5,552 nucleotides of DNA from an uncultured Mycoplasmatales bacterium (GTDB taxonomy: Bacteria > Bacillota_I > Bacilli_A > Mycoplasmatales > Mycoplasmoidaceae), in contig CAJTRF010000055.1 in the NCBI GenBank assembly GCA_910578525.1, positions 1 through 5,552 on the forward strand, written 5' to 3'. Position numbers and translations under genes: made by a program. The notes beneath the pieces were generated by a model. The model was not told the origin of the DNA and did not search any database. It was given only the letters and a program-made list of their open reading frames with translations. Of this stretch, positions 1-4,684 are shown in pieces. The stretch's first letter is position 1; each line of letters starts with the position of its first letter.

Positions 1-1
1 A

Positions 2-2074
2 CCATATTCTGAAAATGAGATTACTGAACTATTAACCAATTTCAATAAATATACTAATAAAGATTGGACAACTAAAAACTTAATTGAACAATTTGGAGAG
101 GATATTAATAAATGTAAATTAACTTTACAACGTGATTGGTATATAGGAGAAATTAAACAAATATCAGGACAAGATGTATCAAAAGAATATAATAATATTA
201 ATGAAGAAACAATAAATGATTTAAAGAGAATATTAAATGATAAACATAATGATGATGCATCATATAAAGGTGAAGAAATGCAAAATTTAGGTAAAAGATA
301 TCAATCACTTTTTCAAACAAATATTAATATTGAAGAATTAAAGAAAAATAATAAAACTTATTTAGATGGTAGAAATTCAATATTAATAGAGATTATAAAA
401 GGTGAATTAAAACGTGATTATAATTATACAGATTCTGAGCTTAATACTTTATTATCAGGGGCTAAAGATAATCAAGCAAAGGTGAATATATTAGAAAAGG
501 AACAAAGAAATGTTAAAGAAGATTTAGAAAAATTATTGGAAGATGAACTTGCTAAAAAATATTTAAAGAAATATCTTGAGAAAAATAAAGGCAGTACAAA
601 AACATTAAACATATTATTCAATGAAAATAAACATAATTCCAATAATGTTAAATACTTCTTATTATATTCAGAATATAGTGATAAAATTGATAATAAGAAA
701 TCACGTGAATTATTGTTAAAAGATTTTGATACAATTGAAAGTGCAATAACTAGTTTGACTGATACATTAAATAATCATGAAGATATGAAAACTGCTTTTT
801 ATAATAATTCAGCTAAATTTACAGATTTATTAATTCGTAATGGAACTCATAAAGATGATATAGATAAAGAAATTAAAAGTTTAATGAATCAATTTTCAAA
901 AGAAGGAACGGCCTCTAGATGTGTTGAAAAAGCTGAAGAATTTTTGACAAGCAAACTTAAGAAAAAAGAATTCTTTGAAATGAAATTACAAACATTAAAT
1001 AGATTAAGAGAGGAAACAGGATTAAACGGTTATGATGAAGATAAATATAAAAATAAAGATTTAGATGTTGCTATAAAAGAAATTGAAAGTGAAATAAATA
1101 ACATTAAGGAAAAACAAAAAAGAGAACAACAAACTTCTTTAAACAGAGTAGGTTATAATACGGGTTCTTATATTGGTAGTAGTGGTGGGGGTTATAGAGT
1201 TGGTAATAGATATGTTCCACCTACTCAACAACAAACTTCCCCTAGTATAATGACTAATCCACAAAACATAGTTCAAAAACCATTTCAAAACGGTATAATG
1301 AGTTTAATGGAAAAAGCTAACCCTGGGGTCAGTTTAAGACGTCTTTGGTTAACTCAAAATAATGTAAAAGGTGAATCTGCTAAACCACAAACTGCTTCTC
1401 AAGTAAGTCAACAAATGAATCAATTTTCATTTCAACCAATTTCTGATGTTCAACCTTTGCAACCAATTTCTGAAATACCACAAGTTCAAATTCCTCAACA
1501 ACAAATTCAACCTATGCAACAAGTTCAAATTCCTCAACAACAAATTCAACAAGTTCAATCAGTTCCAAAATTTAAACCTATTCTTAAACAAACAAATAGA
1601 CCAGCTTTTGTAAAGAAACAAGAACCACTTAGAATTACTAAACAATTAGTTCCACATTATTCTGTTGAAGAAAAAGAAAATAATAAAACTTTTTCTCCTA
1701 TACAAAAACCTATGAGTGAATTTATTAAACCTTATACTGCTTCACGTTTACCTAATAATACTAAACGTAAGAATCTTCCATTAAGATTTAGAAGTGAACA
1801 AGCTAGAAGTACAACTACTTCTATCAATAAACAAATGAAAGAAGAAGAAGAAAAGAGTAAACATAAAGTTAATAAATTTGATAAACCTAAACCTTTAAGA
1901 ATAACAAATCCATCATCTGAAGTTCAAGTAGTTGAATTAAAAACTGAAGAAGATATTCCTAAACCTAAAGATGATGTTAATTTTCATGGGGATGATACTG
2001 AATTAAAAGTTAATACATTTAGGAAAGATTTGAAATATGATAGAAAGCCTTTACGTTTTAAAAAGAAAGAATAA
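2..2074 (+). CDS. Large coiled-coil and Gln/Pro-rich protein with repeated PLR[FI] motifs (5'-partial)
   Basis: I do not recognise the family. The frame is open from base 2, so the true start lies left of the window; the Met at 278 is only an internal methionine, preceded by 92 in-frame codons of the same Lys/Glu/Asn-rich helical character. Numbering from that Met, residues 1-285 are charged and mostly helical with coiled-coil stretches (about 65-105 and 262-285). A Gly/Tyr-rich linker follows (about 291-315), then a disordered Gln/Pro region with internal repeats (385-428), and a basic tail. The tail carries P-L-R-I/F four times (450, 501, 539, 591), the last close to the lysine-rich C terminus. 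The layout (helical body, flexible tail with repeated short motifs) suits a structural or scaffold protein binding a repeated partner such as the capsid, but that is inference. It ends 34 bases before the next start. Confidence 0.85.
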   Translation, partial: PYSENEITELLTNFNKYTNKDWTTKNLIEQFGEDINKCKLTLQRDWYIGEIKQISGQDVSKEYNNINEETINDLKRILNDKHNDDASYKGEEMQNLGKRYQSLFQTNINIEELKKNNKTYLDGRNSILIEIIKGELKRDYNYTDSELNTLLSGAKDNQAKVNILEKEQRNVKEDLEKLLEDELAKKYLKKYLEKNKGSTKTLNILFNENKHNSNNVKYFLLYSEYSDKIDNKKSRELLLKDFDTIESAITSLTDTLNNHEDMKTAFYNNSAKFTDLLIRNGTHKDDIDKEIKSLMNQFSKEGTASRCVEKAEEFLTSKLKKKEFFEMKLQTLNRLREETGLNGYDEDKYKNKDLDVAIKEIESEINNIKEKQKREQQTSLNRVGYNTGSYIGSSGGGYRVGNRYVPPTQQQTSPSIMTNPQNIVQKPFQNGIMSLMEKANPGVSLRRLWLTQNNVKGESAKPQTASQVSQQMNQFSFQPISDVQPLQPISEIPQVQIPQQQIQPMQQVQIPQQQIQQVQSVPKFKPILKQTNRPAFVKKQEPLRITKQLVPHYSVEEKENNKTFSPIQKPMSEFIKPYTASRLPNNTKRKNLPLRFRSEQARSTTTSINKQMKEEEEKSKHKVNKFDKPKPLRITNPSSEVQVVELKTEEDIPKPKDDVNFHGDDTELKVNTFRKDLKYDRKPLRFKKKE
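1433..1559 (+). repeat. Direct repeats in the Gln-rich region of the large coiled-coil protein
   Basis: A perfect 30-bp repeat lies at 1481-1510 and 1520-1549 (period 39) and encodes QVQIPQQQIQ twice. A third partial copy begins at 1550. Just upstream, CAACCAATTTCTGA occurs at 1433-1446 and again at 1460-1473 (period 27), encoding QPIS followed by D or E. The identical codons in the copies point to recent in-frame duplication or slippage rather than old conserved repeats. Confidence 0.9.
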
Positions 2075-2108
2075 AAAATAAAATAATTTTTTTATTTTTT
2101 GTTAAATA
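2075..2108 (+). promoter_or_regulatory. Intergenic promoter-like A/T inverted repeat upstream of the basic mini-protein
   Basis: This gap is almost pure A/T. A perfect 11-bp inverted repeat (2073-2083 against 2090-2100, 6-base loop) overlaps the stop of the gene before. The motif AATTTTTTTAT at 2085-2095 recurs exactly upstream of the next gene. A TAAAT at 2103-2107 lies next to the ATG at 2109, giving the T-rich tract plus TAAAT arrangement of poxvirus late promoters. The inverted repeat could equally mark the 3' end of the upstream transcript, as hairpins do in mimiviruses. Function is inferred from position and recurrence only. Confidence 0.4.
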
Positions 2109-2168
2109 ATGCCTGGAAAAAGAAAAACTACAAAACGTTCTTCTGGTAGAGGAAAGAAAAGACGATAA
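2109..2168 (+). CDS. 19-residue, strongly basic peptide; candidate DNA-condensing core peptide (mu/protamine-like)
   Basis: The ATG at 2109 opens a 19-codon frame reading MPGKRKTTKRSSGRGKKRR and ending in TAA at 2166-2168. Ten of the 19 residues are Lys or Arg; the others are small or polar (Gly, Ser, Thr, one Pro), with no acidic or large hydrophobic residue after Met. An in-frame TAA at 2103-2105 shows the frame cannot extend upstream. It has its own promoter-like gap, and the downstream gene begins with the same MPGK, both of which argue against a chance frame. The composition matches protamine-like and adenovirus mu (pX) core peptides that neutralise packaged DNA; mature mu is also about 19 residues but is cut from a longer precursor. 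The role is inferred from composition and from neighbouring capsid and packaging genes. It could also be a nuclear-localising or nucleolar peptide. Confidence 0.6.
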   Translation: MPGKRKTTKRSSGRGKKRR

Positions 2169-2231
2169 AAAAACTTTATATAAAGCAAATGCTTTGTGAA
2201 AAAAAAATAAATTTTTTTATAGTTTTAAAAT
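2169..2231 (+). promoter_or_regulatory. Intergenic region with TATA-like palindrome, small hairpin and T-tract promoter motif
   Basis: The left half holds a perfect 12-bp palindrome, CTTTATATAAAG (2174-2185), containing a TATA-box-like core. Its right arm can also pair with GCTTT at 2191-2195 (stem AAAGC/GCTTT, 4-base loop), so two structures compete. The right half has an A-tract (2199-2207), then AATTTTTTTAT (2210-2220), an exact copy of the 11-mer upstream of the previous gene, ending 11 bases before the ATG at 2232. An in-frame TAG at 2220-2222 limits the downstream start. A promoter role, perhaps with a transcript 3' end on the left, is inferred. Confidence 0.4.
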
Positions 2232-2723
2232 ATGCCTGGTAAAATCAAAAGAACAGTTAGTACAACTCAACAAAATAATGATAATAATATAAGTGAAATT
2301 CAAGAACTTAAGAAAATGGTTAAAGAATTACAAAATAAAAAAGAACCTCGTAAATTATCAGCTTTAAATAAATTAAAGAAATATGTTTTATCACCTATTA
2401 CAGAACAAGCAATGGCTGAAACTGATTATTATGATTTGATACCTGTTGATAAAATGAGATTATTAAATAAAGCTTATCCAATTATTTGGGAACAATTAGT
2501 ATTAAAACCATTATATCAAAAGTATGGATGCAGATCTGCAGAAGATCAAGAAAGATTAAAGGCCAAAAGGAATATTCAATTAGAATATAATTTACAAGTT
2601 GATAGTATTATTGATCAAATGAAATCTGGTGAATTAGATGACCAAGAACATTTTAAAGAAGATTTAGCAGCTGCATTTGCTAAAGCTATTCAATCAGCTG
2701 CTCAAACATTTGATTCACAGTAA
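2232..2723 (+). CDS. Unrecognised 163-residue basic/helical protein, probable virion or assembly protein
   Basis: I do not recognise this family. The start at 2232 follows an in-frame TAG at 2220-2222, so no longer form is possible. The N terminus (MPGKIKRT) is basic and resembles the start of the 19-residue peptide just upstream. Residues 11-19 are Asn/Gln-rich; residues 20-37 form a short coiled coil (I23, L26, V30, L33). A basic stretch (38-50) leads to a more globular-looking middle (about 51-100) with Tyr/Pro/Trp-rich segments around Y66-Y67, P71, P83, W86 and P93 and a single Cys at 100. The rest is helical, ending in an Ala-rich helix (146-157). No membrane segment or signal peptide is seen. 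Placed between the core-peptide candidate and the packaging ATPase, it is probably a structural or packaging accessory protein, but that rests on position alone. Confidence 0.85.
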   Translation: MPGKIKRTVSTTQQNNDNNISEIQELKKMVKELQNKKEPRKLSALNKLKKYVLSPITEQAMAETDYYDLIPVDKMRLLNKAYPIIWEQLVLKPLYQKYGCRSAEDQERLKAKRNIQLEYNLQVDSIIDQMKSGELDDQEHFKEDLAAAFAKAIQSAAQTFDSQ

Positions 2724-2756
2724 ATATTATAAAAAAATTTTTTTGTAAGATAAAAA
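2724..2756 (+). promoter_or_regulatory. Intergenic A7T7 palindrome and promoter-like T-tract upstream of the ATPase
   Basis: Seven A (2731-2737) are followed directly by seven T (2738-2744), a perfect 14-bp A/T palindrome. The T-tract ends 12 bases before the ATG at 2757, close to the spacing at the two genes upstream, and AATTTTTTTGT (2736-2746) differs from their shared 11-mer at one base. TAAAAAATG spans the start and includes an in-frame TAA (2751-2753) that fixes it. Confidence 0.4.
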
Positions 2757-3635
2757 ATGTCAGATTTTGATGATAGTGATAATAATTTAAACAATAATAA
2801 TAATGATAGTGATGATGAATCATTTGCTGAAGGTATTAAACGAAAAATCAGAGCTAAATTAAAAGCTAAACAAACTTCTAATTCAGGTTCATTTATTGCA
2901 GAAATTCATCCTGATATATTAACTAGATATAATAGTGTAAATGTTATTGTAGGAAAACAAAGTTTAGGTAAAACTGTTATTGCTTTAGAAGAAATTATAA
3001 AAATAGGTTATATGAATACTCATCATTTATTAGTTTATATTACAAAAGATGGTGAAGAGAATGATAGAAGTTGGCAAACATTAAAAAGTTTAATTGAATT
3101 ACCTGTTATAATAGTAAGTGAAAAGGATGCAGTTGCTTGTATTGATGAAATAATAACGGCTAAGAGTTTATATTATAAAATTAGAAGAGAAAGAACTAAG
3201 AATGAAATTGATCCAGTTCAAAAAGAAGAATTATTTGATTTATTACAAGTTGAAAACTTTGAAAAGAAATTCTTACATACTTTAATATTATTTGATGATA
3301 TTAGTAATTCAAAATTATTTTCATCAGAAGAATCATTCTTTAGTCAATTATTAAGAAGATGTAGACATAATAATTTAACATTTTATTTATTGATACAAGG
3401 ATGGAAAGGTATTAAACCTCATATCAAAAATGAAATTACAACTTTATATTTATTCCCAGGATTTAATAAACAACAATTAAGATATATTTATTCACAATCT
3501 GCTAGCAATCTTGATTTCAAAGAATTTTATGGAATATATTCACAATTAACTGTGAAGCAAAAAAATGATCCAGATTCTCATCCTATTTTGATTGTGCAGG
3601 TCATAGATGGTGGTGAAACTTTTATTCATTCTTAA
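2757..3635 (+). CDS. A32-like (FtsK/HerA superfamily) viral genome-packaging ATPase
   Basis: This P-loop ATPase is expected to drive viral DNA into preformed capsids. Residues 1-22 are an Asp/Asn/Ser-rich disordered leader and 27-39 a basic patch. Walker A is GKQSLGKT at residues 66-73, after a hydrophobic strand (NVIV). Walker B is LILFDD at 176-181, with the acidic pair D180/D181. The next conserved block, LLRRCRHNNLTFYLLIQ (198-214), has the Arg/His/Asn-Asn pattern and polar Q214 sensor typical of A32-like packaging ATPases of nucleocytoplasmic large DNA viruses, virophages and polintons. At 292 residues it is normal for these small packaging ATPases. An in-frame TAA at 2751-2753 sets the start. 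It follows the 163-residue gene on the same strand, and its last 14 bases overlap the end of the convergent minus-strand gene. The family is clear; the exact lineage is not. Confidence 0.92.
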   Translation: MSDFDDSDNNLNNNNNDSDDESFAEGIKRKIRAKLKAKQTSNSGSFIAEIHPDILTRYNSVNVIVGKQSLGKTVIALEEIIKIGYMNTHHLLVYITKDGEENDRSWQTLKSLIELPVIIVSEKDAVACIDEIITAKSLYYKIRRERTKNEIDPVQKEELFDLLQVENFEKKFLHTLILFDDISNSKLFSSEESFFSQLLRRCRHNNLTFYLLIQGWKGIKPHIKNEITTLYLFPGFNKQQLRYIYSQSASNLDFKEFYGIYSQLTVKQKNDPDSHPILIVQVIDGGETFIHS

Positions 3636-3640
3636 TTAAG
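3622..3640. other. Overlapping convergent gene ends with CTTAATTAAG palindrome
   Basis: The plus-strand ATPase ends at 3635 and the minus-strand coiled-coil gene ends at 3622, so the last 14 bases of both reading frames overlap on opposite strands. A perfect 10-bp palindrome, CTTAATTAAG (3631-3640), covers the ATPase stop. There is no space for separate terminators, so the two transcripts must have complementary 3' ends. A role for the palindrome in transcript ending is speculative. Confidence 0.6.
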
Positions 3641-4179
3641 TTATTATTAATAAAATTAATTACATCATTCATTGTTAATTTAATTTTTTTAATATCATCT
3701 TTTATTACAAATATTTCATCATTTAAATTACTAATATCATTTTTAATTCCATTAATCTCTTCTTGAAATTTCTTAAGTTTTTCATCAGTTGTAATTTTAA
3801 TCTTTGAAATATTTAAGTTTATCTCTTCTGTATTCTTATTAAACCTATCATTAATTTCTTCAGTATTTTTATTGAATCTATTATTTATCTCTTCTGTGTT
3901 CTTATTAAATCTATTATTTATTTCTTCAGCATTCTTAGTTAATTTATCAAATAATAATTCTTCTTCATCTCTCTTATTATTTTCATCCCATTTCTTTAAC
4001 ATTAATTCACCTTTAATCTTAGTAATTCTATATCCTTTTACATTATACATCTTGTTTAATTTATGAGTTGTCATCTGATTTAGCTCATCTTTGTTCAAAG
4101 AATAGAAGTTATTGAACTCTTCTATAGAATTAAATTCTTTCAAGTAATTTTTAATTGGTTCAATTATTTTAATATCCAT
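3622..4179 (-). CDS. 185-residue coiled-coil protein with four 11-residue repeats and a small N-terminal domain
   Basis: The family is not recognised with confidence. Residues 1-64 look like a compact domain; the part from about 37 to 64 reads as helix (TTHKLNKMYNV), extended basic loop (KGYRITKIK), helix (GELMLKKW), which resembles helix-extended loop-helix (SAP/HeH-type) nucleic-acid-binding modules. A charged linker follows. Residues 82-125 are four tandem 11-residue units, consensus KNTEEINNRFN, and 126-183 continue as an Ile/Leu-spaced coiled coil. Eleven-residue periodicity is typical of long hendecad helical rods. No signal peptide or membrane segment is seen. The start at 4179 is the first Met after an in-frame stop (minus-strand TAA at 4212-4210). 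The gene runs against the ATPase (14-base 3' overlap) and is divergent from the 44-residue membrane gene with 46 bases between. It could be a fibre, scaffold or DNA-organising protein; this is inference. Confidence 0.85.
   Translation of the reverse strand: MDIKIIEPIKNYLKEFNSIEEFNNFYSLNKDELNQMTTHKLNKMYNVKGYRITKIKGELMLKKWDENNKRDEEELLFDKLTKNAEEINNRFNKNTEEINNRFNKNTEEINDRFNKNTEEINLNISKIKITTDEKLKKFQEEINGIKNDISNLNDEIFVIKDDIKKIKLTMNDVINFINNNLIKNE
3805..3936 (-). repeat. Four tandem 33-bp coding repeats (11-residue units)
   Basis: The units on the minus strand are 3904-3936, 3871-3903, 3838-3870 and 3805-3837. The first three encode KN[A/T]EEIN[N/D]RFN; the fourth keeps KNTEEIN and then diverges. 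Copies differ at many synonymous positions (AAG/AAA, GAA/GAG, AGA/AGG, ATA/ATT), so the peptide is more constant than the DNA, suggesting selection on the helical rod. Confidence 0.92.
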
Positions 4180-4225
4180 TTGATAAATTTTAAAGATTAA
4201 AAAAATATTTTAAATATATTTCAAA
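4180..4225. promoter_or_regulatory. Divergent promoter region between the coiled-coil gene and the 44-residue membrane gene
   Basis: These 46 bases separate two divergent starts (4179 minus, 4226 plus). They are nearly pure A/T and hold the palindrome AAAATATTTT (4202-4211). On the minus strand a T7 tract (4205-4199) lies 19 bases from the start, resembling the plus-strand gaps. On the plus strand a TAAAT (4211-4215) lies 10 bases before the ATG at 4226. A shared bidirectional promoter is the simplest reading. Confidence 0.4.
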
Positions 4226-4360
4226 ATGTTCATAATTAGTTTGTTATTAGGTTGCTTAGTCATTATTGAAACATGTAATCTATTAATTAGATTAATTAAA
4301 ATTATACCACCACAAGATCCACCTTTAGATGAAAATATTAGATTAAAGATGTATTCTTAA
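4226..4360 (+). CDS. Small (44-residue) predicted single-pass membrane protein
   Basis: The ATG at 4226 opens a 44-codon frame ending in TAA at 4358-4360. The first ~27 residues are dominated by Ile, Leu, Val and Phe and fit one membrane helix at about residues 2-21, broken only by E15 and N18. Arg22 and Lys25 flank it, then a Pro-rich polar tail (PPQDPPLDENIR) follows. An in-frame TAA at 4211-4213 blocks a longer form. It fills the gap between two minus-strand genes almost exactly, and its stop shares a TTAA with the stop of the convergent pVI-like gene; such tight packing favours a real gene. Small membrane proteins are common in virophage and polinton-like genomes, but I cannot name this one. 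It may lie in a virion membrane or remodel host membranes; that is inference. Confidence 0.6.
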   Translation: MFIISLLLGCLVIIETCNLLIRLIKIIPPQDPPLDENIRLKMYS

Positions 4361-4361
4361 G
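4356..4361. other. Shared TTAA supplying both stop codons of a convergent gene pair
   Basis: Inside the palindrome CTTAAG, the four bases TTAA (4357-4360) are read as TAA on the plus strand (4358-4360, 44-residue gene) and as TAA on the minus strand (4359-4357, pVI-like gene). The two genes therefore overlap by exactly four bases at their stops. Confidence 0.7.
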
Positions 4362-4623
4362 CTGGACCATAAGAAGGTTGTAAGAATTTCTCTTTACCAG
4401 TTGAAGTCCATTTACCAACTTTTCCTGCAATATTACCTGTAGCCGTGCCAATAGTTTGAAGTGTATTACCAAAATTACCACCTATTTGTTCACCTATACT
4501 AGTGATTGCAGGGGCCACTGTATTTTGAACTATTTCAGCACCTTTATTAATAATTGGAAGAACTTTATTTTTGACTTTCTCACCTATATTCTTTAATTTT
4601 TTAATAAAAGAACCAAATGCCAT
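4357..4623 (-). CDS. pVI-like amphipathic, Gly-zipper peptide; candidate membrane-lytic minor capsid protein
   Basis: The product has 88 residues. Residues 3-22 form a strongly amphipathic basic helix: F3, F6, I7, L10, I13, V17 and V21 on one face, K8, K9, K11, K16, K18 and K20 on the other. The order GSF..(K)LKNIG..VKN follows, from memory, the adenovirus pVI lytic segment GSLWSGIKNFGSTVKN closely. A Pro23 kink and a second helix (24-40) follow. Residues 43-70 show regularly spaced glycines after hydrophobic residues (I43-G44, I47-G48, F51-G52, I58-G59, G63, G67), two GxxxGxxxG zippers typical of membrane-active helices. The tail ends WTSTGKEKFLQPSYGPA. Adenovirus pVI sits inside the capsid and breaks the endosome; the same role is proposed here. 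The gene is divergent from the probable capsid gene with 61 bases between, fitting co-expression. Homology is suggested, not proven; a pore-forming or antimicrobial-type peptide is the alternative. Confidence 0.7.
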   Translation of the reverse strand: MAFGSFIKKLKNIGEKVKNKVLPIINKGAEIVQNTVAPAITSIGEQIGGNFGNTLQTIGTATGNIAGKVGKWTSTGKEKFLQPSYGPA

Positions 4624-4684
4624 TTTTTTCCTATTTCTAGCTAATAAAAAATTATTTTTTATTTTTTTTATTCTATAAAATTAA
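4624..4684. promoter_or_regulatory. Divergent promoter region between the pVI-like and capsid genes
   Basis: This 61-base gap separates divergent starts at 4623 (minus) and 4685 (plus). It holds a perfect 9-bp inverted repeat, AATAAAAAA / TTTTTTATT (4643-4651 and 4655-4663, 3-base loop), and on the plus strand a T-rich run (4655-4672). TATAAAA (4674-4680) and TAAATG (4682-4687) follow, the latter overlapping the capsid ATG. T-rich tract, short spacer and TAAATG is the layout of poxvirus late promoters. On the minus strand AATTTTTTATT (4653-4643) resembles the motif before the plus-strand genes, 19 bases from the start. A two-way late promoter is inferred. Confidence 0.45.

Noticed and set aside
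2146..2222. Possible intron (GT at 2146-2147, AG at 2221-2222) joining the mini-gene to the 163-residue gene
   Set aside because: Both genes have complete starts and stops with their own T-tract motifs. There is no convincing extended splice consensus, and no other gene here needs splicing.
2075..2231. T-runs after hairpins as bacterial rho-independent terminators
   Set aside because: The stems are mostly A/T only, and their fixed distance to the next ATG fits promoters better; bacterial termination is not expected in this context.
3805..3936. Regular 33-bp repeats that might suggest a CRISPR-like array
   Set aside because: The units are directly tandem with no spacers, stay in frame and encode a helical repeat.
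3872..4066. A 64-codon plus-strand frame rich in Leu, Phe and Ser, looking like a membrane protein
   Set aside because: It lies antisense to the 33-bp repeats of the 185-residue gene; its apparent hydrophobic repeats are the reverse complement of the KNTEEIN repeats, and it has no promoter-like gap of its own.
4241..4255. LLGC near the N terminus of the 44-residue protein, resembling a bacterial lipobox
   Set aside because: The rest of the window points to a eukaryotic virus without Shine-Dalgarno starts; the match is only four residues and there is no basic n-region before it.
4624..4640. AGGA just upstream of the pVI-like start as a Shine-Dalgarno site
   Set aside because: None of the other starts has a comparable motif, and the purine run here is part of an A-rich leader.
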